This document shows, in pieces, positions 12,976-35,346 of a stretch of DNA of 64,000 nucleotides. The stretch is taken from the NCBI GenBank assembly GCA_013339895.1, contig JABACO010000013.1:4451823-4515822 (forward strand), written 5' to 3'. This DNA comes from Ephydatia muelleri. Lineage: Eukaryota; Porifera; Demospongiae; Spongillida; Spongillidae. Within the stretch, counting starts at the first letter, position 1, and each line of letters starts with the position of its first letter. Under the pieces are notes generated by a model. The model searched no databases and was not told the origin of the DNA. It saw only the letters and a program-made list of their open reading frames with translations. The translations under genes and the position numbers were made by a program.

Positions 12976-13080
12976 TAATTCATTTATTCAGTATTTTGCA
13001 GCTCAATTGAAGTTTTACTTTGTCACTTTATTCATAAAAGGTTTGAGGGTTGGTCTTGATCTATTTACTGCTTGATGTTT

Positions 13081-13128
13081 CCCCCCCCCCCCCCCACCCC
13101 CCCCCCCCCCCCCCCCCCCCCACCCCCC
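13081..13128. repeat. Poly-C tract (poly-G on minus strand)
   Basis: Nearly pure C run with two A interruptions. Similar tracts recur across the window. Confidence 0.85.
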
Positions 13129-14242
13129 CTTCCCCTGCCCCACAGCCTTTATTACAAGCCAATTGGTACTTTTGGGCAAACCCAAGAGAGCAGCCAATAG
13201 TGATAAGGGAACTACTATGGCTAATCATTTCTATGGCAGTTTTGTGCATCACTGGTCAACATGTTCCATGTTTGTGCTTCTGGCCTAGTGGGTGATGAAG
13301 CTGCAATATATGCCATGGTGACAGTCTTCTCGAATGTCCATACAGAAGCCTATTGCTTGTTGATGCAAATAATGTATTTAAGATTCTAAACAGTAAGCTG
13401 CACTGTCCACACTATAAGAGTCCTTTGCACAGCACTGTTTCAGATACTTCTCAACACCTGTCACAACGTTTTCATCCCAGGTATTGGTTTAATATCTTAA
13501 GGAACTTTTCAGAGCCATAAGCATAATGATATGCTGATATGCTGATGAAAATGTGGTGACACTCTGTGTTCCTCTACCTATGACTGTAGTAGTTACAGTA
13601 ACGGAATGACCTGCACCTTGGCATTGTATTATCGGTGAAACTTTTAGCGTAAGCGGTTTTTCGTTTTGTTCAACCAGAGCCCGCGGAGTGATTTTAATCT
13701 CTAATGTAAGCGTCCTCTAGGAAGTACATTTGTCTACCGCGGTGAACAGATAATAATTTATTCACGTTCTGCGAGTTTAACATCCCTTTTGACATCTGCA
13801 ATACTGACCTCATGTTACATTACCCGAAGTTTCTGCCGATTTTTTTGAATGAAGAACGTCGCTATGCTGCGCTGTTTTAACAATGAGGTCTTCGCTCATC
13901 AGGGTCATTTTGAACTCAAATCCTATATCAGTTGCACTGTCTATTGGCACAACCAGAGCAGTTCTTCGTCAAGCAAACAAATCTATATAAACACCAGTGC
14001 ATGCACATAGCATAAAGCATGCATGATAAACAAAACTGAAATGGTCTGCACAGACTAGTGGATCTCCCATGCCTTCGTATGCGTGATAAAAGTTCTTATT
14101 AGACAAAAAAAGTTCTTATTAATGGTGCATTAGTACCGGTCAGCTCAACCATTCAGTAGTAGTACATGTACACATCTAACGCCTTATGAATCCTTGCATA
14201 ATAAATGTATAAGGTAATGTACAGTTGCACAAGGTAATCAAG
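13129..14242. other. Intergenic, no gene recognised
   Basis: Contains the second copy of the 60-bp direct repeat (13743-13803). No open frame with family resemblance. The right end is the 3' flank of the iPLA2 gene. Confidence 0.4.
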
Positions 14243-16462
14243 TTACTTGGTTGTTTTCTTTGACAGAAGTATTCTGGCAATCATATCAATATCTCTTGCA
14301 CTCTGGAGACCAAATGTGAGGCCTTCATACAGCATTTCCACAATAGGCTTCTTCTTAGACTCAGCAAGGTCAATTGGAACAGACAGTAGCGGGGAAAGGC
14401 GGAAATATTGTGCCCCAACAGAATTGCACCAAGAACGAGCTTGAGTCACAATCTCACCATCTGATGATGTTGACTGATCTATGAACAGATTCATCACACT
14501 TCCAAGAGCAGAGAGGGTGTGTGGGATTGTTAGAAGATTAGATATAGTTGGCACATATACACCAATATGATTTACAGGCAAGGGCTCTCCATGGCCTGTT
14601 CCAACTGACAAAACCATTCCAAATTTGACCTGTTTCCCCTCTGACATTGCAGCTTCTACAATTTCTGCCATGGCTGACAGTGTAGGGTTATTAGCCATCA
14701 CACCACCATCAATGTACCGTTGATTGTGTGGTGGAAAGTAGATGGGAGCAGCAGTAGTGGCTCTGGCAGCTTCCCACACCTTCCAATCACTTTTGTTCTT
14801 ACCGAAGTTACGTATCTTGAGAAGGATTGGGGGGTTGACATGAGCCTCAACGGTATGGACAATAATGCGAGGCTTTTTGATGTCTGATATATTCATCTCC
14901 ACACCAAAAGTGCCTTTTGCAATGCCATCTGCAGCTGCATATGTGAACGTGGGTTTTGTAACGAATACATCATCCACCACTTTGAACAAATCAGCACGAC
15001 TCTCCTCCAGGCTAGCATTCAGAGCACTTGCAGCAAGGGTAATCAGACCTCCAATACTGGTACCTGCAATGTAGTCAAAGTACTCATGAAGACGAGTGCA
15101 GTCAGGTTGAATCTGTTTCATTCGATTTCTAATAGCCATTAATATTTGCAGACTAAGAAGGCCTCTCACCCCACCCCCATCTAGACACAAAAGAAACACA
15201 GAGTCAGAGGCAACATCAGGAAGCTTTTGTGCACTAGCGTATATGTCATTGGCCTGCTTGGTGAGGTCTGTAATCTCTTGGAGGATTTTAATGCACCCTT
15301 TGTGATCTCCCTCAGTGGCTCCAAGTGCTACATCCAAGGGAGTTTTACCTCCCTTGTTCCTGATGAAGATATCGCCTCCAAATACTATCAGAGCTTTCAG
15401 TACAACAGCATCCCCCTTTTCAGCGGCAAAGTGAAGAGCAGTGTTTCCAGACTCTGCATGCTGCACATTTGGATTGGCATCGGCCTGCAGCAAGGACATG
15501 GCGCTGTCGATGAAACCACCTTTGACAGAGAACATCAAAGGTGTGAAACCCGTTTTGTTTGGAGCATCCAATGCCTTTTGAATCTTCTGGTGTTCAGCGG
15601 CAGAGATATGATGGACAGCCTGTATGCACTTGGCACTATCATTTTGCGCCGCAAGATGAAACGGATTGGAACCGTCGTCATCATTTGCAGCCATCGTCAG
15701 ATCGGCTCCCGATTTGACAAGGGCGCGGACGATATCCGGATTGTTTTGTTCAAACGCGCAGTGAACGGCCGCCTTACCTTCTTCGTTGGTCGCGTTGAGG
15801 ATTTTCTGCTTATCTGTTTCGCTCATATTTTCAGTAATGCTTTGAACACCCTTCGCCGACCCAGCGACTATAGCGTGGTGGAGTAACGTGTTACCCGCGT
15901 CGTCTTGTTGGTGGACGTTAGCTCCTGTTTCAACTATGCGTGAAATACCGTCCGCGCTATCAAGAACAAGAGCTTGGCGCCAGAGGGCTCGTAGCACTGT
16001 GACCCAATCCGGGTGAGCGTCGGGGTTTACCTGCATTAATTCTGTAAGCACTTCTGATAGCTCTTCAGCTTTCCTGGGTGTTGGGCTGATAATACCTTCC
16101 AGCAAATACTTAGTGAGTATCACAGCACAATCGTCTACCAGCGGCTCCAATGTCTCGCAAACGGATTTAAATGCAGCGTTTGCTACTTCCAAGTTTTCAG
16201 ATTCGTGAACGACAAAGGTGTACGTCTTGTCTTTGATCGGATCCTTCTGGTGAACAATAACGTTGTAGTCGGGGCGGCGGTTTAAGACGCTCTTCCAGTA
16301 AGACCAGGTAAGCATTCCACCTACGTTCGCTTCCACCTCCCATAAGGTGATTTTGGTCAAAATCTTATCAGGAACATCGCGTGACGGATAAGAGACGCTA
16401 TCGAGAAGACGGGCCTTCGGTGCAGTAGGCAATCCACTTACGCTGTGTACAACGAAGGCCAT
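14243..16462 (-). CDS. Calcium-independent phospholipase A2-like (ankyrin repeats + patatin domain), intronless
   Basis: A 739-residue single-exon frame. The open frame extends 18 codons further upstream but only from a GTG, so I take the first ATG (MAFVVHSVSG) at 16462. An N-terminal region resembling PLA2G6-type proteins is followed by ankyrin repeats at about residues 190-400 (GNTLLHHAI, GKAAVHCAF, GFTPLMFSVKGG, GNTALHFAAEKGD, GGKTPLDVALG). The patatin lipase domain then has the oxyanion loop DGGGVRGLLSL, the nucleophile elbow GTSIGG with the catalytic Ser, and the dyad Asp in YIDGGVMANNP. Known family role: hydrolysis of the sn-2 acyl chain of phospholipids without Ca2+, in membrane remodelling and lipid signalling. 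All three catalytic elements are intact. Lack of introns contrasts with the 23-exon gene downstream and suggests retrocopy origin or intron loss (inference). Confidence 0.9.
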   Translation of the reverse strand: MAFVVHSVSGLPTAPKARLLDSVSYPSRDVPDKILTKITLWEVEANVGGMLTWSYWKSVLNRRPDYNVIVHQKDPIKDKTYTFVVHESENLEVANAAFKSVCETLEPLVDDCAVILTKYLLEGIISPTPRKAEELSEVLTELMQVNPDAHPDWVTVLRALWRQALVLDSADGISRIVETGANVHQQDDAGNTLLHHAIVAGSAKGVQSITENMSETDKQKILNATNEEGKAAVHCAFEQNNPDIVRALVKSGADLTMAANDDDGSNPFHLAAQNDSAKCIQAVHHISAAEHQKIQKALDAPNKTGFTPLMFSVKGGFIDSAMSLLQADANPNVQHAESGNTALHFAAEKGDAVVLKALIVFGGDIFIRNKGGKTPLDVALGATEGDHKGCIKILQEITDLTKQANDIYASAQKLPDVASDSVFLLCLDGGGVRGLLSLQILMAIRNRMKQIQPDCTRLHEYFDYIAGTSIGGLITLAASALNASLEESRADLFKVVDDVFVTKPTFTYAAADGIAKGTFGVEMNISDIKKPRIIVHTVEAHVNPPILLKIRNFGKNKSDWKVWEAARATTAAPIYFPPHNQRYIDGGVMANNPTLSAMAEIVEAAMSEGKQVKFGMVLSVGTGHGEPLPVNHIGVYVPTISNLLTIPHTLSALGSVMNLFIDQSTSSDGEIVTQARSWCNSVGAQYFRLSPLLSVPIDLAESKKKPIVEMLYEGLTFGLQSARDIDMIARILLSKKTTK

Positions 16463-17092
16463 TTTCACCGTTCCGGGTGTGAACTTACACAGTGCAAAAA
16501 GTTTGTTATGCGACACTGTATATTATAGCTGTCTGCTTATTGAACATTATAAGCAAATGCAATAGTCAGTCACGTGCGGTTTCTGGTATCTTAGCAAACC
16601 TTTGAATTTCATTAATGTAACACTCTTTGGTGAACCGCGCACTATCGTAATTTGGGTATAATATTGTAGATTTAATTTAAAGTTAATGTTTGCTAGGTTA
16701 ACTTGAGTTAGAAATGGTATCGTTTAGCCACGAAATAGGTTAACCCTGGTGGATCGATCGTACATTTTGCATACCAGTGTCCATATGCATTGTTGCTAAT
16801 TAACCTAGGATGGGTATAGTATCGGATAGATGCATTTAGGTTAACCTGGGATTATTGTGTGTAAATTGTATTTAATACTTGGTACCAACAATAGTTCACT
16901 GCTGTGACTAAATAGCCACCCACACAACCTCAAGCTGCATTATTAAATATTCCACTTGTGCGCTTAGTTTCATGTATGTGTTGGGCCATATTTAATACGT
17001 ACACAACTTTCAAAGACAAGGAGGGAGAGAGGGGGAGACGACAACAAAGGAACAGTGAAAGCACGAGCTGTGGTCATGTGAGTCTGTACACA
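16463..17092. other. Intergenic between POLR2B 3' end and iPLA2 5' end
   Basis: Holds the presumptive iPLA2 promoter side and the POLR2B 3' UTR. GGTTAAC-type motifs recur near 16697, 16740, 16800 and 16850. No gene is seen. Confidence 0.4.
16991..16996 (-). terminator. Possible polyadenylation signal of POLR2B (ATTAAA)
   Basis: On the minus strand ATTAAA lies about 100 nt after the POLR2B stop codon at 17093-17095. It is the common variant of AATAAA. No cleavage site can be proven from sequence alone. Confidence 0.35.
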
Positions 17093-29260
<12,168 letters not shown>

Positions 29261-29311
29261 AGTACTACTATTTTAAATAACGCGCACTAAATAATACCGG
29301 ATAATATTTAT

Positions 29312-29650
29312 TCTCGTACCCAGACCACGCTCCTGGGTACGTTTAGTTTTGTGCCATATGCTCAGTGTGTCGCCATAGTCCTACAAGTGGAGGGATGGAC
29401 AGCATCACCAACACTACCTACAAAGAGAGGACCACGATCCAATCATGGGCATGCTATACACCTTCCTTCCTCCATTGAACTGACAGTTAGTTAATCTGTG
29501 CACGTGATACCCCTGTCCTCATCAACACATGCTATTTAACTACAGAACACGTAGCCATTCCATTATGTTAATTAAAGAAGATTGTGTGTATACCTCCTGC
29601 ATGTGAATTTTATGTGATAATGCATACGTAAACGTGGTCTGGGTATGAGA
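29312..29650. repeat. MITE with TIR TCTCGTACCCAGACCACG in the POLR2B-HSP70 spacer (copy A)
   Basis: The left end is TCTCGTACCCAGACCACG and the right end is its complement CGTGGTCTGGGTATGAGA with one mismatch. It sits about 50 bp upstream of the POLR2B start codon, so it may lie in or beside its promoter. Complete in copies A and C; copy B keeps only the left end. Confidence 0.8.
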
Positions 29651-29767
29651 CTAGCTAAACTACTGGATTTGATAATCTATTCACTGAAGTTTCGAGCGAA
29701 GTTCTACACTTGGTGAACTGCAATTATTTCAGATCGAATGCTAGTTTAGCTACTGGGATCAGTGAAG

Positions 29768-29900
29768 TTCCTTATGTTGTACGGCCATAAAAGAATAATA
29801 CTTGTATGTCATGTATCTTGAATAATTAATGAGTCGTGCTCATTTAATTATTCAAGTTATATGCCATATGATCCTTTTATGGCCATACAACACAAGGATT
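29768..29900. repeat. Palindromic MITE in the POLR2B-HSP70 spacer (copy A)
   Basis: Arms share TTGTACGGCCATAAAAG, TCTTGAATAATTAA and AACACAAGGA in inverted order. Copy C at 50873-50983 is a nearly perfect palindrome. The copy-A arms are slightly diverged. Confidence 0.8.
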
Positions 29901-30074
29901 TACCTTCATTCACCACATCCACCCATGTACCAATATGATCATATTACAATAACTTACAAAGTAAATTCATACCAGTGATTTGAAATACATACAAAAAAAG
30001 AACTGACAATACAATTACAAAACATATACAGAACATTGACATGAAAATGATTAGAATCAATACAGTTTTGTGAT

Positions 30075-32024
30075 TTAGTCCACTTCCTCAATGGTAGGAC
30101 CTTGACTCTTCTTGCCTCCACTTCCGGCACTCCCAGATGGACCTCCCGACATCCCTCCTGCTCCACTGGGCACACCTCCTGCCTGGTACAACTTTGTCAT
30201 GATTGGCATGCACACCTTCTCCAGTTCCTTCTGCTTGTCCTCAAACTCTCCCTTCTCTGCTGTCTGGTTCCTGTCCAGCCAGCTGCTCACCTCGCTCACT
30301 TTGTCCAATACCTTCTTCCTGTCCTCCTCGCTCAGTTTGCTCTTCACCGTCTCCTCCTCCATGGTGCTCTTCAATTGGAAGGCATAACTCTCCAGCTGGT
30401 TCTTGGCTGCTATCTTGGCCTTGTGCTCCTCGTCTTGGGACTTGTACTTCTCTGCGTCCTTCACCATGCGCTCTATGTCGTCAGCACTCAGCCTTCCCTT
30501 GTCGTTGGTGATGGTGATCTTGTTCTCCTTCCCCGTGCTCTTCTCCACTGCACTCACGTTCAGGATGCCGTTCCTGTCGATGTCAAAGGTCACTTCTATT
30601 TGAGGCACACCACGTGGAGCTGGAGGAATGTGGGTAAGATCAAACTTCCCCAAAAGGTTGTTGTCTTTGGTCATGGCTCGCTCTCCCTCGTACACCTGGA
30701 TCAACACTGATGTCTGGTTGTCAGAGTAGGTGGTGAAGGTCTGGGTCTCCTTCTTGGGTATGGTGGAGTTGCGCTTCAGCAGGGTTGTCATGACACCACC
30801 AGCTGTCTCGATCCCCAGGGAGAGAGGGATGACATCAAGGAGGAGGAGGTCCTGGACCTCCTGGCTCTTGTCTCCACTCAAGATGGCTGCCTGGACGGCT
30901 GCTCCGTACGCCACTGCCTCGTCAGGGTTGATGGACTTGTTCAGCTCCTTGCCATTGAAGAAGTCCTGCAGAAGCTTCTGGACCTTGGGGATACGAGTTG
31001 ACCCACCCACCAGCACAACCTCGTGGATCTGGGACTTGTCAAACTTGGCATCGCGAAGTGCCTTCTCCACTGGCTCCAGCGTGCCTCTGAACAGGTCTGC
31101 GTTCAGCTCCTCAAAGCGGGCCCTGGTGATGGTGGTGTAGAAGTCGATGCCCTCAAAGAGGGAGTCGATCTCGATGCTGGCCTGGGCACTGGACGAGAGG
31201 GTCCTCTTTGCTCGCTCGCAGGCAGTACGCAGACGTCTGACGGCCTTCTTGTTGCCAGACATGTCCTTCTTGTGCTTCTTCTTGAACTCCTGGATGAAGT
31301 GGTTCACCATTCTGTTGTCAAAGTCTTCTCCTCCAAGATGGGTGTCACCTGCCGTCGACTTCACCTCAAAGATGCCTTCCTCTATGGTCAGGACGGACAC
31401 ATCAAAGGTTCCTCCTCCTAGGTCAAAGATGAGGATGTTCTGTTCGGCCTTCAGCTTCTTGTCCAGTCCGTAGGCAATGGCGGCCGCGGTAGGCTCGTTG
31501 ATGATTCGCAGCACGTTCAGTCCCGCGATCACCCCGGCGTCCTTGGTGGCCTGGCGCTGCGAGTCGTTGAAGTAGGCGGGAACTGTGATGACGGCATCGG
31601 TCACCACCGTGCCCAGGTAGGCCTCTGCCGTCTCCTTCATCTTGGTCAGCACCATGGACGAGACCTCCTCGGGGAAGAACGTCTTCGTCTCGCATTTGTA
31701 CTCCACCTGGATCTTGGGACGGCCGCCTTCGTTGATGACGGTGAACGGCCAGTGCTTCATGTCGGCTTGGATGGTGGGGTCGTCGAACCTTCTCCCGATC
31801 ATCCGCTTGGCGTCGAACACCGTGTTGTTGGGGTTCATGGCCACCTGGTTCTTGGCGGCGTCTCCGATGAGACGCTCGGTGTCGGTGAAGGCCACGTAGC
31901 TAGGTGTGGTGCGGTTGCCCTGGTCGTTGGCGATGATTTCCACCTTGCCGTGCTGGAAGACGCCAACGCACGAGTAGGTCGTTCCGAGGTCGATTCCGAT
32001 GGCGGGTGCCTTCGATTTTGACAT
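30075..32024 (-). CDS. Cytosolic HSP70 chaperone, single complete copy (copy A)
   Basis: A 649-residue intronless HSP70, the usual length for a cytosolic member. Start [18 protein letters not shown] at 32024; the frame is open a few codons upstream but without an ATG. The ATPase domain has all three HSP70 signatures ([10 protein letters not shown] near residue 10, [14 protein letters not shown] near 200, [16 protein letters not shown] near 335). The hydrophobic linker DLLLLDV is followed by the substrate-binding domain, the helical lid and a Gly/Ser-rich tail ending EEVD, which recruits TPR co-chaperones. Family role: ATP-driven folding of nascent and stress-damaged proteins. TATA box and heat-shock element lie upstream. 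Compared with copies B and C it has its own variants ([30 protein letters not shown]). This is the best candidate for the functional parent gene. Confidence 0.95.
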   Translation of the reverse strand: MSKSKAPAIGIDLGTTYSCVGVFQHGKVEIIANDQGNRTTPSYVAFTDTERLIGDAAKNQVAMNPNNTVFDAKRMIGRRFDDPTIQADMKHWPFTVINEGGRPKIQVEYKCETKTFFPEEVSSMVLTKMKETAEAYLGTVVTDAVITVPAYFNDSQRQATKDAGVIAGLNVLRIINEPTAAAIAYGLDKKLKAEQNILIFDLGGGTFDVSVLTIEEGIFEVKSTAGDTHLGGEDFDNRMVNHFIQEFKKKHKKDMSGNKKAVRRLRTACERAKRTLSSSAQASIEIDSLFEGIDFYTTITRARFEELNADLFRGTLEPVEKALRDAKFDKSQIHEVVLVGGSTRIPKVQKLLQDFFNGKELNKSINPDEAVAYGAAVQAAILSGDKSQEVQDLLLLDVIPLSLGIETAGGVMTTLLKRNSTIPKKETQTFTTYSDNQTSVLIQVYEGERAMTKDNNLLGKFDLTHIPPAPRGVPQIEVTFDIDRNGILNVSAVEKSTGKENKITITNDKGRLSADDIERMVKDAEKYKSQDEEHKAKIAAKNQLESYAFQLKSTMEEETVKSKLSEEDRKKVLDKVSEVSSWLDRNQTAEKGEFEDKQKELEKVCMPIMTKLYQAGGVPSGAGGMSGGPSGSAGSGGKKSQGPTIEEVD

Positions 32025-32108
32025 TTTGGATTCCTTCGCTTTCTTCTGCTGCACACACTTGTGTCTCTCTCTGTGACTTGAACATGATTGGAACGATCGG
32101 TCAGTTCA

Positions 32109-32114
32109 TTTATA
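32109..32114 (-). promoter_or_regulatory. TATA box of HSP70 copy A
   Basis: TATAAA on the minus strand, 85 nt upstream of the HSP70 ATG. The same motif is retained at 56738-56743 before the triple HSP70. Confidence 0.7.
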
Positions 32115-32150
32115 TCTCTATCTAGTAGAGATCAAGATGATTCAGTTGCA

Positions 32151-32163
32151 TTCTGGAATTTTC
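32151..32163 (-). promoter_or_regulatory. Heat-shock element of HSP70 copy A
   Basis: TTCTGGAATTTTC contains three alternating units, TTC nn GAA nn TTC, which is the HSF1-binding consensus. It lies about 40 bp upstream of the TATA box. It is missing in copy C, where the surrounding sequence is otherwise conserved. Confidence 0.75.
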
Positions 32164-32277
32164 CAGTGCGCATGACGCCATTATGGTTATGCTATTATTA
32201 TAATTATTTTTCAGTCATGTGCACGTTCATAGCGGATAATTAGCTGATCGCGTAGTGCTAGAAACGATCGATCAGAG

Positions 32278-32534
32278 AGGGATCGTTTCCGCGAAAAGGG
32301 ACCTTAACGCATGTTTTTTCAAGATTTCAATATTTTTGATATTCCAGAAGTCTGAAATGTCCTCTACAGATTGCTTTTTACGTACTGAGAATCGGAGTAT
32401 CTGTCATGGAGTTGTAAGGATCTGAATTTTTAATTAGCTATACATTTCAACGCAGGCGTTACATTTTGATTGCGCGTACTGGAAATTTTATAATGTATGC
32501 GTTAGGTTCCTTTTCGCGGAAACCGGCGATCCCA
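32278..32534. repeat. MITE, copy 2 of 3 (TIR GGGATCG..CGATCCC) upstream of HSP70 copy A
   Basis: Inverted ends of about 30 bp: GGGATCGTTTCCGCGAAAAG and the complement CGCGGAAACCGGCGATCCCA. The interior is homologous to 23029-23268 and 57592-57880. The 57592 copy is the same insertion carried in the segmental duplication. Confidence 0.9.
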
Positions 32535-32772
32535 TATATAATATAAGCAGAAAAGATAGCATACTGGTTCAATCTTTCACACAATTGATTAGAATGCGGA
32601 CAATAAGCTCGATGATCGAGTTTCAATTTTTAACAGAGGCAACCTGTGATCAATGATAACCACTCCTCAGCATTGTAACCCATCACATAATACAAACCTG
32701 AGCTGTACCAATCATGTAACTGGATATAGGTGGATATGCAGATCAACTGCCCATCTGCTACTGACTATTCAT

Positions 32773-33030
32773 TTACACCATCTGCAATACTTGCATAAAG
32801 TATGCACATGAACAGTAAGTGCTCCGGTGCCAAATAGTCACTTTGGCTATCTCGTTGGTTAACTCCCTGCCTTGGTCTGTAATTGTATCCGATCCTCCAA
32901 AGTGACAGCACAAGGAATAAAATAATTGTGCCACAGTTCTACCCTCTCCGGTAAACAGTACCATGCAATCTCGCATCTGCTCCCACGTACAGCAGAACGT
33001 CGTTCGAATTCTGTCTTCGCGATAAATCAA
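32773..33030 (-). mobile_element. Integrase-core-like fragment
   Basis: The minus-strand frame reads LFYSLCCHFGGSDTITDQGRELTNEI. The TITDQGREL block resembles the second catalytic Asp block of retroviral-type/Ginger-like integrase cores (typically DQGREF). Only this block is recognisable; no first Asp block or HHCC zinc finger is seen. It is a relic, duplicated at 58140-58410. Assignment is by motif only. Confidence 0.5.
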
Positions 33031-33795
33031 TTGAAGGTTTTCGTATCAGCCACTGGTTTCTTCGCTTCTGTACGTGTAAGCATTCAATGGGTACGTTGTA
33101 ATGCATGTAATTCAAGATGACAATGCAAATCTAGATTGCATAGTGAAGGGGGGAGGGGAATTGAAACTGCAAACCAGGATGGATTAGAGAAACCAGAACA
33201 GGAAAACCAGAGTGGAATTGTGGGGAATAGGATTGAGCTAAGGAAAACCAAGATGTGAACTTGCCGTCTCTTCAGTGTTCAGTCACTATGCATTTTAACT
33301 TCAGAATCTGCACCTTTACTATACGTTCTGGACATGTCGTTCAATTGGCGTAATTAGGTCTACAGTCAATGGTTTGGACTTTCCAATGACCATAGCCATA
33401 AAAGTGTATGGCCAACTGCTGCAAAACTGCTCCTCATTGCTTAGCTAGGTCAACTTTATACAGCTGAAATCTTTGGAACTCTTGGCTGTACAAAAAGAAG
33501 CTAGACTGGTTCGCTAGTTCTAGATCTAGAGTGTCTTCTACATTCCGGCCAAATAGTTTGGTACAAATCCCTATCATAATATGCAGGCCAGATGGGCAGA
33601 CCTATTTAAGTATTATGTAAGTGAGTACATGAGTATGCAAATCATGATTCACTTTGTACCCATGTGATTGGGATGTCAAAGATGGGTTCAAAGAAGCAGT
33701 TATAAAAGTGTTGGGCTGTTCCACCCGATGCAAGATATTGACGATGGTGAGTGTGGACGGGCATTCAACATAACCATCACTGCGTAACCAAAGCT
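33031..33795. other. Intergenic, no gene recognised (copy-A specific)
   Basis: Most of this stretch is absent from copy C, where a poly-G tract and a minisatellite take its place. No coding feature seen. Confidence 0.4.
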
Positions 33796-34780
33796 ACCAT
33801 CTGCTATTCCAAGCATACCATCTGTTGGTCCAAGCCTACCATTTGCTGGTCGAAGCCTACATCAGCTGGTCCAAACATACCTCTTGTTAGTGAACATTCT
33901 GATTCATCTGGTACACATCTGCTAATTAGCAAAATGAGTAATGTTGAAGATGCTTCCATATCTGCTGATGCTATGCACCATCTTAGTGCCATGCTTAGCG
34001 TGGATGGAGTGTCTCTCCTACGAGGGAAATGAAAAATGTGGAGGAGGAAACAATCTGAACATAAAATCAAGCTAGTGGAAGGCATCGTCAGAAAAAGGCT
34101 GTTACCTCACGATGAGGTAACACCTACATGTGATGATGCAATTGGTACATAAAGGTCCCATCCAGTGTGGATACACAGGAACACACAGTTACCATAGTTA
34201 CAGTAAAGCTAACCTCTTTTAAAATATGATGGCTGCCACACATTGAGCTGTGTTTAACGAGTCCTAGATACCCGATACTCAGGAATGATATTTTCATATA
34301 ATGTAATAAATAGCATTGCCTTTCAGGTGTTTAAAAGTATTGTGTGAGGTGGTACTAATCATAGATGATCAATGATACAAACACATCCATTTGTTTATGT
34401 TTACAATGAAAGTAAGCCAAGACAAAAAAAATTCCTTATTGTCATTGTGTGCTGTTGTTTGATATCAACTTTACCATACTAACGGGGGGGGGGGGGGAAG
34501 GGAAGGAAGGGGCGGGAGGAGGAACAATCAGCAAAGTCCGTTTGTGTGGATACCTCCGCAGTATGGGTAAATTTGGTCTGGGTACTCGTACATATCCCAC
34601 TGATGATAGGTTGGATCTCTTGCCGCTCATATCGAATGCAAGAGACACCATCCAGGTCGTCAATGGTCATGCAGCGGTGGGATCCTCGCGTATTCATGAA
34701 TCTGTGGAACGATCTAAGCCTGCATGTCGCAGGGAAGTCCTGATCGCTATCCGTGCCAGTAGTGTATGCAGTATCGTGGT
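33796..34780 (+). repeat. Duplicated segment of unknown nature (pair of 58850-59852)
   Basis: Nearly identical to 58850-59852. Open stretches include a frame reading MSNVEDASISADAMHH (33940-34030) and another reading GKFGLGTRTYPTDDRL (34560-34800). I recognise neither family and no splice model joins them convincingly. A poly-G run at 34485-34497 is much longer in the other copy. Confidence 0.6.
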
Positions 34781-35346
34781 GAGGGAGGATACAAAAAGAG
34801 AATAAGTGGAAGTAGGTGGGGTGGGGGAATAAAAGTATTTAGAAAGGAGGAAAAAATGAAAACATACAAAAAAAGCACGAGAAATGAAGAGCACAGACAA
34901 AAAAAAAACAAACAGAAAAAGACACAAAGACAAGAAGCAAAAATCAAAAGACAGGGGACAACAAGCGAAAAACCATAAACCAAAAAGCAATCAAAAAGCA
35001 AAATATAAGGACAAAATAAAAACTCTCAAATAATTCCTAGCACAAGCAGTTCAAACGGTGAGAGTAAGATGCAATAGCAATCAACTCATAATTCGGCAGT
35101 CATAATACAATGCAAAAGTATCAAACTAGCAAGCGAGAGCCCTGATGAAAGTGTGAGTTCATCCCATACGAGATATAAGTTTTGAGAGCTAAAATGGCTT
35201 CCTTTTTAGTCTCCCATTGGCCCTCACGGTTTGCAGGGTCACATGCAATATAAGGAGTAATACGTACGAAACCAAATCCCCCATGCATGTCGAGATGGCG
35301 GTATACCAGGTACCTATTCGGCAGCCCAGTAAGTAGTACTGTAAAA
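34781..35346. other. A-rich stretch, no gene
   Basis: Strong A bias on the plus strand (34840-35000). The right end is probably the 3' part of the Penelope-like element, which lies on the minus strand. Confidence 0.4.

Noticed and set aside
15227..15886. 219-codon plus-strand frame
   Set aside because: Antisense shadow of the ankyrin region of the iPLA2 gene.
16463..16516. 18-codon N-terminal extension of iPLA2
   Set aside because: Begins with GTG. The first ATG at 16462 gives the family-like MAFVVHSVSG start.
30102..31421. Plus-strand open frames opposite HSP70 (also at 41662-44508 and 51152-55987)
   Set aside because: Shadows of the HSP70 coding strand. They repeat in every unit and have no family resemblance.
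32025..32054. N-terminal extension of HSP70 copy A (QQKKAKESK)
   Set aside because: The extension has no ATG; only a GTG opens it. The canonical [10 protein letters not shown] start is used. The same applies at 56654-56683.
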